Assembly: GCA_029251085.1 (NCBI GenBank)
Contig: JAQXDZ010000119.1
Span: 124,001 to 188,000 of the forward strand
From: Mariniblastus sp.
GTDB lineage: Bacteria; Planctomycetota; Planctomycetia; Pirellulales; Pirellulaceae
DNA: 64,000 nt
Direction: 5' to 3'
Below are positions 46,440-55,825 of the stretch, piece after piece. The translations under genes and the position numbers were made by a program. The notes beneath the pieces were generated by a model. The model made no database searches, was not told the origin of the DNA, and saw only the letters and a list, made by a program, of their open reading frames with translations. Numbering within the stretch: position 1 is the stretch's first letter; each line of letters begins with the position of its first letter.

Positions 46440-47684
46440 CTAACGTAACCGCTGAACGACTTTCTTCAACGCCGCGCCCATTGCTTCGACCTCGTCTAGT
46501 GTGTTGTACAAGTAGAAACTTGCCCGACAGCTCGCCTTGATTTCCAACTGCTTATGTAACGGCATTGCACAGTGATGCCCCGCTCGAATCGCGATACCTA
46601 ACTGGTCAAGTAAAATTGAAATGTCTTGTGACGAAACTCCTTCAATCACAAAACTGACCAACCCCGCGCGGCAATCTCCTGCAGGCCCAAGAATCTTCGC
46701 CCCGTCGACTTCCATGATCAATTCATAAGCCCGCCTGACCAAGACCTGCTCATGCTCTTCGATCTGGGCGACATCAATATTTTCGAGATACTCAATCGCT
46801 TTTCCAAGTCCGATCGCTTCGACAATCGGCGGTGTACCTGCTTCAAATCTCGCTGGCAACTCACCCCAGGTAAAACCGTCAGTCGTGACTTGATCGATCA
46901 TACTTCCGCCGCCCATAAAGGGTTGCATCTCCTCAAGAATCGACTGACGCCCCCAGAGCACCCCTACTCCCGATGGCCCCAGCATTTTATGGCCACTAAA
47001 GGCAATGAAATCAGCCCCCCAACTTTGCACGTCTGTCTTATCGTGTGGCACCGACTGGGCCGCATCGACCACGACCAACGCACCAACTTCTTTTGCCATC
47101 GCCGTCATTTCAGCAACAGGCGCCCGGGAGCCAAGCACATTGGATACCGAAGCGAAGGCCACGATTTTAGTTCGTGCACTAAGCAGCGAACGCATGTGAT
47201 CGAGATCCAGTTCTCCCGCCTCTGTCAATTTGATAAATTTCACGAGGGCACCGGTTCGCTCAGCCAACTGCTGCCACGGCACAATGTTGGAATGATGCTC
47301 CAGCATCGTCAACAATATCTCGTCTCCAGATTTCAAATTTGCATCACCCCAAGACCGGGCAATTAAATTGATCGATTCAGTTGCACCCGAAGTAAAGATA
47401 ACCTCGTTGCCGTGGGACGCATTGATGAACCGCCGCACCGACGTCCGTGCCTGCTCGTATTGCGCAGACGACTGCTCGCTGAGCCAGTGGATGCCACGAT
47501 GCACGTTGGCATAAGTCCGAACATAACAGTCATCCATTGCCTCTATCACTTGAGTTGGATGCTGCGTCGAGGCACCGTTGTCAAAATAAACTAACGGCCG
47601 TTCTCGGTGAATTGTCTGATTGAGGATTGGAAAATCTTCGCGAATCTCAATCGGATCAAATGTTTTTTTCTGTTTTCGTTCCAT
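46440..47684 (-). CDS. sufS: Cysteine desulfurase SufS
   Basis: This 414-residue PLP enzyme takes sulfur from cysteine for iron-sulfur cluster assembly. PLP binding is at Lys233 in FSGHKMLGPSGVGVLWG. The persulfide cysteine is Cys386 in the class II context ASCRASFYLYNT. Other marks are YFDNGAST near the N-terminus, HHSNIVPWQ and AGHHCAMPLHK. Class II (SufS/CsdA-like) is clear. No sufBCD or sufU lies beside it, and it stands alone convergent to the betaine-lipid genes. Confidence 0.94.
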   Translation of the reverse strand: MERKQKKTFDPIEIREDFPILNQTIHRERPLVYFDNGASTQHPTQVIEAMDDCYVRTYANVHRGIHWLSEQSSAQYEQARTSVRRFINASHGNEVIFTSGATESINLIARSWGDANLKSGDEILLTMLEHHSNIVPWQQLAERTGALVKFIKLTEAGELDLDHMRSLLSARTKIVAFASVSNVLGSRAPVAEMTAMAKEVGALVVVDAAQSVPHDKTDVQSWGADFIAFSGHKMLGPSGVGVLWGRQSILEEMQPFMGGGSMIDQVTTDGFTWGELPARFEAGTPPIVEAIGLGKAIEYLENIDVAQIEEHEQVLVRRAYELIMEVDGAKILGPAGDCRAGLVSFVIEGVSSQDISILLDQLGIAIRAGHHCAMPLHKQLEIKASCRASFYLYNTLDEVEAMGAALKKVVQRLR

Positions 47685-47867
47685 TCGCTCAGTCTAACTC
47701 ATCTCTGGACAACTCTTAACCCGGTGCCCAAGAAACCCTAGGCTGACGAAGGGATAACCGCAGGTTCACCGCAAAACTGAACACGGATCCTAAAAAAACA
47801 CCGCGATTACCAAAGCACGCATCCCGGCTCACATTCAATCGTTCACCAAACAAATGCGACCCTTTCA

Positions 47868-48788
47868 TTAAGCCCGCGCCGTCGTTGGAGCCCAATTTAG
47901 CTCAGACATTTCGGCCAATGTCATTTGCAAAGCATGAGTGCCCAACTGGCCGTCCCCCCGCGCAACCACTCGTTCATAAAGTTCGCATGCCAGTTCCAGC
48001 CCTGGAAGTTTTAATGACATCCGTTTCGATTCCTGCATCGCAATTCCAAGATCCTTAACGAAATGATCCACAAAAAATCCAGGGTCAAAATGACCGGACA
48101 CGATTCTTGGCGCAAGATTGGACAAAGCCCAGCTACCCGCCGCTCCACTGCTGACCGATTTCAAAACCGTTTCCAAATCTAATCCCGATTGCTGTGCGTA
48201 CAGAAGCGACTCACAAACCCCAATCATTCCAGCAGCAACTAAAATCTGATTGACGATCTTCGCATGCTGTCCGGCACCAGCTTGCCCCTGCCGTACGTAG
48301 GTTTTCCCCATCGCTTTCCAACACGGCTCCAAAGCCGTAATGACGTCCGAGTCGCCCCCAATCATGATCGAAAGCGTCCCCGCCTTGGCACCGACATCTC
48401 CGCCAGAAACGGGGGCGTCGACTGAATGCACCTTCCGGGTTCGCGCAGCATCTGCAATCTCGATCGCCAATTGCGGTTCGCTTGTGGTCATGTCGACCAC
48501 GATATTTTCAGGCTGACATCCAGCAAGCACACCTTGGTCACTCAGAAACACCTCGCGAACATCGCTCGGCATACCAACAATTGCAAAAACAACATCGCTG
48601 GCCTGAGCCACATCTTTTGGTGAATCGCACCAGGTGGCTCCGGCGGCAATTAGATCCGCTGCCTTGTCACGCGTGCGGCTATACAGAGAAACCTGAAACC
48701 CAGCGTCCATCAGGTGCCGGCACATGCTGTGCCCCATCACGCCCGTTCCAACCCAGCCAATTTTTGTTGTCTCTGGAGTAATTAACAT
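47868..48788 (-). CDS. NAD(P)-dependent beta-hydroxyacid dehydrogenase (3-hydroxyisobutyrate dehydrogenase family)
   Basis: The product is 306 residues from the ATG at 48788; a GTG 14 codons upstream is possible but gives an atypical tail. The Rossmann motif is [16 protein letters not shown]. The substrate motif is [22 protein letters not shown], and the catalytic Lys lies in [15 protein letters not shown]. The C-terminal [15 protein letters not shown] also fits. Substrate could be tartronate semialdehyde, 3-hydroxyisobutyrate or a related acid; sequence alone does not decide. It is monocistronic. Confidence 0.9.
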   Translation of the reverse strand: MLITPETTKIGWVGTGVMGHSMCRHLMDAGFQVSLYSRTRDKAADLIAAGATWCDSPKDVAQASDVVFAIVGMPSDVREVFLSDQGVLAGCQPENIVVDMTTSEPQLAIEIADAARTRKVHSVDAPVSGGDVGAKAGTLSIMIGGDSDVITALEPCWKAMGKTYVRQGQAGAGQHAKIVNQILVAAGMIGVCESLLYAQQSGLDLETVLKSVSSGAAGSWALSNLAPRIVSGHFDPGFFVDHFVKDLGIAMQESKRMSLKLPGLELACELYERVVARGDGQLGTHALQMTLAEMSELNWAPTTARA

Positions 48789-48965
48789 TTTGCTTTCAAA
48801 TCTTGTTGTTAAATAGCACAAGGTATTCACATCGACTCAAGTGAAGCTTCGCCAATAGATACCAACTTAATGAATCGCCACTACGACGCGGCAGCACCAC
48901 GCAACTCAGGATCAAAGACACTTTGAGTGATTAGAGTATTCTCGATCAGCAACGTCCTGACCGAT

Positions 48966-49538
48966 TTAATCAAAATCTGGGCGCCGGAGAACTTCCGCAA
49001 GAAGGATTGCGTGTCCGACCGTTTTCGGATTCTTCAACATCCGACGCAATTGCATGGCCATCGAAGCACCTGTGTCTTCCATGGCGGCCGCAGAGAGGCT
49101 GTCGGTTATCGAAGGAGCATCATCAATCTCGGTCAAATCATGGTCTAAACGCCGATGGATACTCGCGTCTACTTTATCGTGAACGCTGGCAATGCGATCA
49201 CCAAGGTTTTCGGCATGCGTCGCGATACTCGATGTATCAATATGGCTCCGAACATGTTCAGCCACACTCTCTTCCCGAAGGTTTCGTTTAGGAGCAGGCT
49301 GGGCCGGAGCGGAACTTAGCTTAGATCGTTTCGGCTTTCGATTTTTCAAGGTCGGATTCAACGGTTGAGCTCGGACAATCTCTGCCTCAACCACCTCAGG
49401 TTCCAAGCCCCGACCTTGCACAGGTCGCGGCAGCGGACGGGAAATCGGCTTACGGCTTTCCGGTGGCTTTCCACCGCCGCCTTTCTGCTGCCGACGTTCC
49501 GCTGCTTTTCTTAAAAATTCTTCAATGTCTCGCGCCAT
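48966..49538 (-). CDS. Hypothetical protein downstream of floA
   Basis: The product is 190 residues. The N-terminus is helical (MARDIEEFLRKAAERRQQ), then comes a Gly/Pro/Arg-rich low-complexity region to about residue 90. The C-terminal 50 residues (SMAMQLRRMLKNPKTVGHAILLAEVLRRPDFD) look structured. There is no signal peptide or membrane segment. It follows floA by 24 bp and is probably co-transcribed with it, so a link to flotillin-type membrane domains is possible but untested. Confidence 0.75.
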   Translation of the reverse strand: MARDIEEFLRKAAERRQQKGGGGKPPESRKPISRPLPRPVQGRGLEPEVVEAEIVRAQPLNPTLKNRKPKRSKLSSAPAQPAPKRNLREESVAEHVRSHIDTSSIATHAENLGDRIASVHDKVDASIHRRLDHDLTEIDDAPSITDSLSAAAMEDTGASMAMQLRRMLKNPKTVGHAILLAEVLRRPDFD

Positions 49539-49562
49539 GGCCGAGTCAACTCCTCACCCGGG

Positions 49563-50627
49563 TTAATTTGACGACGAACTTCCGCCGGACGAAATCGATT
49601 TACGCATTTCCGTATCAGCTTGGACGTTTCGTAGTTTATAGTAATCGAGGATCCCCAATTTTCCACCTCGGAAGCTATCCGCCATTGCCTTCGGAACTTC
49701 TGCCTGAGCCGAAACAAGCTTCGCTCGACTCTCTTCGATCGCAGCACTGTTCTCCTGCTCTTGCGCGACTGCCATCGCGCGGCGACCTTCCGCCCTCGCA
49801 CGGGCAACTCGAGTGTCCGCTTCGGCTTGATCCGCTCGCAAACGAGCACCGATGTTGTCGCCAACATCAATATCAGCAATGTCAATCGAAACAATTTCAA
49901 ATGCAGTTTGCGAGTCCAGCCGACGCGCCAATACCGCTTTGGAAATCATATCCGGGTTCTCAAGGACTTCGTTGTGAGTCACGGCAGAACCAATGGCACT
50001 CACGATGCCTTCACCCACCCTCGCGATAATTGTCTCTTCCGTTGCTCCACCGATTAGCTGTTGCAAGTTCGAACGCACAGTCACTCTCGCTCGCACCTTT
50101 AATTGAATCCCATCCTTCGCCACCGCGTCTAACGATCTTCGCGACGACCCTCTTGCAGGGCAGTCAATCACGCGAGGGTAAACACTGGTTTGAACCGCTT
50201 CTAAGACATTACGACCAGCCAGATCAATTGCGGTCGCTTCTCGAAAACTCAAATTAATCGTCTTTGCTTTGTTCGCAGCAATCAGAGACCGCACTACCAT
50301 CGGGACATTTCCACCGGCGAGATAGTGTGCCTCTAGTGCCTTCGTCGTCATTTCCGGTTCATCCAGACGCGCCTGCACCGCCATAATCTTACTCGGCACA
50401 ATGATGCTGGCCTTTACCTTCCGAAATGACATCCCAACGAGATCCACAAAGGAGACTTTTGCACCTGTGAAAAAAGACTGGATCCACCAGCGAAAGTAAG
50501 ACAGAAAGAAGATGAAAAAGATGAATGTAAAGAAAAGACCGAGCAGGATTGCAGCGATTCCCAAAACCTGTAGCGTGGTCAAATCATTTTGAGCGACAAT
50601 TAAATTACTGATCATGGGGTTGTTCAT
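49563..50627 (-). CDS. floA: Flotillin-like protein FloA
   Basis: The product is 354 residues. One N-terminal helix ([21 protein letters not shown]) is followed by the SPFH-like region ([31 protein letters not shown]). The conserved UPF0365 segment [16 protein letters not shown] appears as [18 protein letters not shown] long helical region near 240-310 has EAxA-type repeats ([28 protein letters not shown]). FloA scaffolds membrane microdomains in Bacillus. The C-terminal tail is Ser-rich. The 190-residue gene downstream is likely in the same transcript. Confidence 0.93.
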   Translation of the reverse strand: MNNPMISNLIVAQNDLTTLQVLGIAAILLGLFFTFIFFIFFLSYFRWWIQSFFTGAKVSFVDLVGMSFRKVKASIIVPSKIMAVQARLDEPEMTTKALEAHYLAGGNVPMVVRSLIAANKAKTINLSFREATAIDLAGRNVLEAVQTSVYPRVIDCPARGSSRRSLDAVAKDGIQLKVRARVTVRSNLQQLIGGATEETIIARVGEGIVSAIGSAVTHNEVLENPDMISKAVLARRLDSQTAFEIVSIDIADIDVGDNIGARLRADQAEADTRVARARAEGRRAMAVAQEQENSAAIEESRAKLVSAQAEVPKAMADSFRGGKLGILDYYKLRNVQADTEMRKSISSGGSSSSN

Positions 50628-50830
50628 TAGCGTTGTTTCAATTTGTTAAAACGGCTGAGAGCCTGATTCTAAAAGATTATCACTGGCAAATGTAGAGTGC
50701 GAACAAAATAAGCTGGACCTCGGTGAATCGAGAGCAGCCCAAGATTTGCGACAAATTGAGGTACACACTCAAAATTCCCCGTGAAAACGAGCAAATCCAC
50801 ACTTGCTCCACTGCAAAAACCGGAGCCGTA

Positions 50831-51991
50831 TTATAATTTTGTCCAAGCCGCATTATTTTTTGACGAATTGACCGCCGCTTCAATAAAGGCCATCCCCTCG
50901 ACGCCGTCGGCTACCGTTGGAAAGTCATAACCTTCTGACCCTGAGTAGGTTCCGTTTACTTCGTCCGCAATCGCTTCGGCGGCTCCCAAATAGACATTCG
51001 CAAATGCCTCAATGAATGCTTCTGGGTGGCCGAAGGGAAGTCGAGTGTACTTTCCACAGACTTCTCCGTTATAGACATTGCCCCGTCGATGAATTTGTCG
51101 TGGCTGTTCAGCGAATTTTACAACAAGCTCGTTAGGATGTTCTTGATGCCACTCTAAAGAGGCCTCCGTGCCATAGACTCGAATATTTAAATTGTTTTCA
51201 TCGCCGGTCGAAATCTGCGACGCGTACAACACTCCCTTAGCTCCGCCTTTGTACCGGATCAACAGATTTCCGTCATCGTCCAGCGGGCGGCCCGGGATAA
51301 ACGTTGTCAATTCCGCCGCCAATTCGTCGATCTCTAGCCCGGTAATGTAACGAGCCAAATTTTCCGCATGGGAACCAATATCCCCCATACAATTGGATAC
51401 CCCCGAAACCCCTGGATCCATCCGCCAGTTCGAAATCGCTCCATCGTCTTCATCCTTGAGCGCCGTAATCGCATACCCCTGAGGATATTCAGCAACGATC
51501 TTCAAAATTCGACCTAGCTTACCATCGGCAACCATCGCTTTGGCTTCTTTTACCATCGGATAGCCGGTGTAATTATGAGTCAACGCAAAAACCTTGCCGC
51601 TTGCTTCCACCACATTTGCTAACTGCACTCCCTGCTCATGAGAAAAAGCCAGTGGCTTTTCACAAATTACATTGAAGCCAGCTTCGATAAACGTTTTTGA
51701 AACATCGTAGTGAAGATCATTTCGGGCAACGATGGAAACGAAATCAATTCTTTCGTCTTCGGGCAGGGCTGATTCTTTTTCTGCCATCTCCTGATAGCTT
51801 GAATACACGCGCGAAGGAGCCAGCATAAAATCTTCACCCGAGAGCCGACTCTTTTCAGGGTCCGAAGAAAATGCACCCGCAACCAATTGAATTTTACCGT
51901 CCAACGCTGCAGCCATCCGGTGCACTGATCCAATAAACGCACCACGGCCACCGCCGACCATTCCCATACGGAGTTTACGATTTAGCGACAT
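50831..51991 (-). CDS. Gfo/Idh/MocA family oxidoreductase, 1
   Basis: The product is 386 residues. The Rossmann start is RMGMVGGGRGAFIGSVHRMA. The conserved CEKPLAFS (nicotinamide contact plus catalytic Lys) lies near residue 110. Then come a DIGSHAENLARYI segment and the beta domain TFIPGRPLDDDGNLLIRYKGG. The family mostly acts on sugars or sugar acids with NAD(P). The start is not preceded by a signal peptide. A second family member lies 80 bp upstream on the same strand; both may degrade the same sugar. Confidence 0.9.
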   Translation of the reverse strand: MSLNRKLRMGMVGGGRGAFIGSVHRMAAALDGKIQLVAGAFSSDPEKSRLSGEDFMLAPSRVYSSYQEMAEKESALPEDERIDFVSIVARNDLHYDVSKTFIEAGFNVICEKPLAFSHEQGVQLANVVEASGKVFALTHNYTGYPMVKEAKAMVADGKLGRILKIVAEYPQGYAITALKDEDDGAISNWRMDPGVSGVSNCMGDIGSHAENLARYITGLEIDELAAELTTFIPGRPLDDDGNLLIRYKGGAKGVLYASQISTGDENNLNIRVYGTEASLEWHQEHPNELVVKFAEQPRQIHRRGNVYNGEVCGKYTRLPFGHPEAFIEAFANVYLGAAEAIADEVNGTYSGSEGYDFPTVADGVEGMAFIEAAVNSSKNNAAWTKL

Positions 51992-52071
51992 TCTATAACC
52001 TCGAATTTATCTGAATTATTAATGAAAAAGGCAGGGGAACAACTCAGTCGTTTTTAACGAACCACCTGGCC

Positions 52072-53151
52072 TCAAACTGCGATCGGCGTTCCCGAACTTG
52101 CCGAAGCGTAAATCGCATCGATCGTTCGCATCAACCGCAATGCTTGCTCGGGCGTATTCAAAGGAGCCTCAGTGCCTTCAATGGCACCAATGAAATTGGC
52201 AGCCGAGCGGATTCGCCCCATATCTTCACACTCTTCGACTTCGATCGTTTTGTCGACTGACTTGCCATCTTCTTGTACGTAGATTTCACAGGTGTCGATC
52301 GCGGTATCATCCAGTCCATCAGTCCCGAACAACCGCTCCACCTTGCCTCCGCCTTTGCTGCCCTGGAACACAACCGAGACTTCTTCCCGCTTCACCATTT
52401 CAGCCCAAGAGACCTGCAAAGAAAGGACTTGTCCAGTTTTAAACGTGACAAAACCATGGGCCGCCGCCTCGACATCGTTTACTCCGTCTGCGTTATCAGG
52501 AATGCCCCAGGGCCCCTTGAAATTTTTGTCGTCAATAAAGTCATCGAAGGTCTGCCCAAGAACAAAGGCTGGCTCGGGGTAACCCATGAAGTGCATTGCC
52601 AGATCAACCATGTGGAGCAAATCGATCAGCGGTCCACCACCGGAAAGTGCTTTGGTTGTAAACCAACCTCCGAATCCTGGAATCCCCGTACGTCGGATCC
52701 ATTTCGCCTGCGCGGAGTTAATCGTGCCGAGCGACCCGTCACCAATCCGCTCCATCATCTGATAAGACTCCGGTCGGGCGCGATTGTTAAAATTAAACAT
52801 CAATTTTTTCCCCGCCTTGTCCGCGGCGGCGATCATCAACTCCACTTCGCCCGCATTTAACGCTGGCGGCTTTTCACAAAAAACATGCTTCCCCGCATTG
52901 AGGCACTGAATTGCCAATGAGGCGTGGAACTTATTGGGAACAATAATACTGACGGCATCGGCGTCCGACTCGGCCAACATTGTCTCAACATCATTGTAAA
53001 CGTTTGGAATTTCCCATTCCTGTGCTGCAGTGGCGGCGGCAGCTTCATTCATATCGGCCAAAGCTACGATCGTCGCTCCCGCTTGCTTGAATCCACCGGC
53101 ATGGTACTGGAGCATTCCACCTGCTCCGATAATTGCAACTTTGGTCGACAT
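52072..53151 (-). CDS. Gfo/Idh/MocA family oxidoreductase, 2
   Basis: The product is 359 residues. The Rossmann motif is VAIIGAGGMLQYHAGGF, followed by VFCEKPPALN with the catalytic Lys. The segment GGGPLIDLLHMVDLAMHFMGYPEP carries the conserved DxxxH. It is distantly related to the oxidoreductase that follows (gap 80 bp), so they probably form a two-gene operon for sugar or inositol-like oxidation. Upstream lies the TTTACCCTGCAAAA motif pair at 53277-53304. Confidence 0.9.
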   Translation of the reverse strand: MSTKVAIIGAGGMLQYHAGGFKQAGATIVALADMNEAAAATAAQEWEIPNVYNDVETMLAESDADAVSIIVPNKFHASLAIQCLNAGKHVFCEKPPALNAGEVELMIAAADKAGKKLMFNFNNRARPESYQMMERIGDGSLGTINSAQAKWIRRTGIPGFGGWFTTKALSGGGPLIDLLHMVDLAMHFMGYPEPAFVLGQTFDDFIDDKNFKGPWGIPDNADGVNDVEAAAHGFVTFKTGQVLSLQVSWAEMVKREEVSVVFQGSKGGGKVERLFGTDGLDDTAIDTCEIYVQEDGKSVDKTIEVEECEDMGRIRSAANFIGAIEGTEAPLNTPEQALRLMRTIDAIYASASSGTPIAV

Positions 53152-53275
53152 ACTTCGTTCTCTCTAAGGTTTATATTTTGGGAAACAAGCGTTTGAGAAA
53201 TAGTTTTCTAACAGATTCTCGCTTGAATTTCACCAATCCCGTCCGAGTCCGAAAAAAAACTCGCTCACTAACGAA

Positions 53276-53304
53276 ATTTACCCTGCAAAACTTGCCCTGC
53301 AAAA
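53276..53304 (-). repeat. Tandem 14-bp motif, related to sites at 11805 and 14691
   Basis: TTTACCCTGCAAAA (53277-53290) is directly followed by CTTGCCCTGCAAAA (53291-53304). The first matches TTTACCCTGCAA at 11806 and TTTACCCTGCAAAA at 14692. In all three places it lies upstream of a minus-strand transcription unit in the same orientation. A binding site for a common factor or part of an unusual promoter is inferred. Confidence 0.55.
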
Positions 53305-53405
53305 CTGGTTATCGAAAACTTGTAAATCACTGAAAAAACGCGAATCACATTCCATTACAGGAGTCCTTCGATTCGTTTCGGCCTCACCACCTCGAAGAAT
53401 CAACT

Positions 53406-53440
53406 AAAAAAAACGGCCGATTCAAATTGAATCGGCCGTT
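53406..53440 (-). terminator. Intrinsic terminator of the gene ending at 53508
   Basis: The minus strand reads AACGGCCGATTC, a 5-nt loop, GAATCGGCCGTT, then about eight T. The 12-bp stem is perfect. It lies 68 bp past the stop. Confidence 0.92.
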
Positions 53441-53507
53441 CTATAAATTTCACGATTTGCAGTCTCGATCTAATTGCAAATGCCAACTTAATTAAAAGCT
53501 GCCCAAA

Positions 53508-54344
53508 TTAAACCGGAGCCAATTCAGCCAGTCGCTTCAAAGCGTCTAACAAGGCAATCATGTCGTTGCGACTGATTTCTTCCCACTCCTCAGCTTTGTG
53601 TTTAATAATCGCGACTTTAAAATCGCTGGCCGCTTCCATGACGTCGTCTGGCAGGTCAGTAAACGACTCAAAAGGCCGAACTTCATGCGGTGGCTCCGCT
53701 TCTGATTCGGGTTTCGATTCTTCATCAAGCGTTGCTGTACTCGAAGACGAACTTCCTTCGGGTCGCTCACCATCTCCCCAATCTGGACCCTCGTGAACAG
53801 GACCTTCCATGTAGTCCCGATCATTACTACGAGCATTTTCAGATAGCGCGAGTGACTGTGTTTCCTCTGCTGCCTCCGACACGATGATTTCAGAATCCAC
53901 TGGCTCATTGCCAACCTTGCCGAGAGTTTCCCAACGCTGCTTTCGCATGCCGGAAACTGACCATTGATTCTGCACCACACCTTCGAGCCACATCTCGGCA
54001 TCCTCCCACTCGAGAGCTGCATAAAAGTGACTCCAAAAGGCTCCATCGTACTCTCGATAGACGTGTCCAAATCGTTCGAACGTCCGACGCAGTCGGCCAA
54101 CATGCTGTGGCGTGACGCCGCCAACCAATTGACTCCAAGCTTCATCAGAATAATCCGTCACTGGAACGTCGTTGGATTCTAGAGAATCACGCCACTTGCA
54201 GATAATCTCGCCCTTATCCCAGTTAGTCGTCGAAATCAATTGATTCCATTGGCCAATAAACGGCTCCGACTTCGTCGTCGCGTTTTCGCTGACAACAACC
54301 TTTGATTCCTCAACGGCAACGGCGGCTTCAGGCTGGTTTTCCAT
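53508..54344 (-). CDS. Hypothetical acidic protein
   Basis: The product is 278 residues. The first half (about 35-145) is compact and Trp-rich (GQWNQLISTTNWDKGEIICKW and TPQHVGRLRRTFERFGHVYR), possibly a DNA- or protein-binding domain with an HTH-like stretch. The middle (165-225) is disordered and acidic (EGSSSSSTATLDEESKPESEAE). The end is helical (EEWEEISRNDMIALLDALKRLAEL). There is no signal peptide. I do not recognise the family. It is monocistronic with a strong terminator. Confidence 0.75.
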   Translation of the reverse strand: MENQPEAAVAVEESKVVVSENATTKSEPFIGQWNQLISTTNWDKGEIICKWRDSLESNDVPVTDYSDEAWSQLVGGVTPQHVGRLRRTFERFGHVYREYDGAFWSHFYAALEWEDAEMWLEGVVQNQWSVSGMRKQRWETLGKVGNEPVDSEIIVSEAAEETQSLALSENARSNDRDYMEGPVHEGPDWGDGERPEGSSSSSTATLDEESKPESEAEPPHEVRPFESFTDLPDDVMEAASDFKVAIIKHKAEEWEEISRNDMIALLDALKRLAELAPV

Positions 54345-54721
54345 AGTCTGTTCTATCGCTTAGATGTTTGATCGGTTGATTAGATCGACATTCGAATCTT
54401 CTCTTGAGAAACAAAGCGTAACCGGATCAGTGCTGGTGAAAAGCCAAAAAAGGAAAAATCCAACAAGACATTTTTCGCAGCGAATCGAAATCGCCAGAAG
54501 CCAAGTTTGCACGGACTAAATTGCTCTTCACAACTTCCCGACAACAAGATTGTCAGATAAAGCTAAACGAATATGCAGATTAGCGCAGGGGGCCAACGTC
54601 GTGGAAAACATGTTGAAGGATGCAGCGAAGTGCTGCACCGAAGAGCCAATTCCAATGCCAGTGAGTGATTTCAAGAAACCGATTCGGGAAAATCGACTCC
54701 ACTAACGCTGACCGACTGACT
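54345..54721. other. Intergenic region, no gene seen
   Basis: About 380 bp between the hypothetical gene and the end of the anti-sigma gene. A 64-codon frame (54580-54774) overlaps the anti-sigma end and lacks a start signal. A TGCAGC/GCTGCA hairpin near 54622-54638 is too weak to call a terminator. Confidence 0.4.
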
Positions 54722-55765
54722 CTATCGCTGGCTGGGAGATTGAATGAGGAGCAAACACTCGACCGGTTCGCCACCCTGCTCCTCGTCGTCCAACTTGAAC
54801 CAATCGTTCAAGTCATTGATCTCCCGGGCAATCTCTGCCGATCCGCTAAAATCTCTTGGCTGAAGTTGCAATGCCGACGACTCTTCCGTCTTGGCAGACT
54901 TTGAGTTGCTAATTGCACGCGATCCAAGTTGCCCCGGCATGGTAAACGCAGTCACCGTTACCGACTCATGATCGGCGATTTCACTGATTGCATTCTGCAT
55001 GCTCGCCTTTTCGCTCACCACATGAATCGCTTCCATTCCCTGTTTCGCCTGGGCAATCAAGTTCTCACCGTCCAGCGTTTTACCTTTGGAGTCGACAATG
55101 CGTATTTCATGTCGACTCAAGATAGCTTCAAGATCTGACAAAGCCGCATTCTGAATCAACAAAACTTGCTCGACGCCACGAGACGTTGTCCCTGTCGAGG
55201 CCATCCTGGGAGAACGACCGGGATTTCGAGGCAACGAACTATTTCTCGGGGCAATGATCGGCTTGGGCCTTTCCTTCGGCGGCGTTTCAGGGGGTACTGT
55301 AGGCTCGCGATCAGCGGCCTCTTTAACAACCAAAGCAGCCTGTTGATCATGCCCATCTCCCACCAAACTCGGAAAGACAAACAAGGTTAGCAAAAGCAGT
55401 GCAGCCAAAGCGGCAATCCCGCCCATTCCAATTCTTTGACTGTCCCAAATAGAAGCCGACGCTGCTGGACTGCGTTGCGTAGCTACCGCAGCCGTAGCTA
55501 CTGCAGTCGCATCAATTTTCGATCGAACCCCCGCTGAGAATTCCGCTCCCAAACTATAGGTAGGCAACCGCCGAAGCGAGTCTCCGGAATTTTGCCACTG
55601 GTCAAGCAATTCACGCAGATCAGAGTTTTCGGCAAGCATCGTTTCGACCTCGACCCGCTCCGCCGATTCCAACTCATTGTCAAAATAGGCGGTCAACAAT
55701 CGCTCGACGTTCAGTCGTTCGAAATTGCTTTCGTCAAAATTGCCTTCGTTTAGATTGCCTGTCAT
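54722..55765 (-). CDS. Membrane anti-sigma factor for the upstream ECF sigma
   Basis: The product is 347 residues. The N-terminal anti-sigma-type helix pair (VERLLTAYFDNELESAERVEVETMLAENSDLRELLDQWQ) lacks the Cys/His pairs of zinc-binding anti-sigma factors. One membrane helix lies near 114-132 (IAALAALLLLTLFVFPSLV). The periplasmic part contains a Pro/Arg-rich linker and a domain ending SAEIAREINDLNDWFKL, which is not recognised. It follows the sigma gene by 60 bp. The membrane helix suggests release by proteolysis or a periplasmic signal. Confidence 0.82.
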   Translation of the reverse strand: MTGNLNEGNFDESNFERLNVERLLTAYFDNELESAERVEVETMLAENSDLRELLDQWQNSGDSLRRLPTYSLGAEFSAGVRSKIDATAVATAAVATQRSPAASASIWDSQRIGMGGIAALAALLLLTLFVFPSLVGDGHDQQAALVVKEAADREPTVPPETPPKERPKPIIAPRNSSLPRNPGRSPRMASTGTTSRGVEQVLLIQNAALSDLEAILSRHEIRIVDSKGKTLDGENLIAQAKQGMEAIHVVSEKASMQNAISEIADHESVTVTAFTMPGQLGSRAISNSKSAKTEESSALQLQPRDFSGSAEIAREINDLNDWFKLDDEEQGGEPVECLLLIQSPSQR

Positions 55766-55825
55766 TGTTTTAATTCACCACGCGACCAAATAATTTTGCA
55801 CCGTCTCGCTTCATCGCCGTTTTTG

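Noticed and set aside
54580-54774. 64-codon frame at the anti-sigma 3' end
   Set aside because: Overlaps the end of the anti-sigma gene and lacks a ribosome-binding site.
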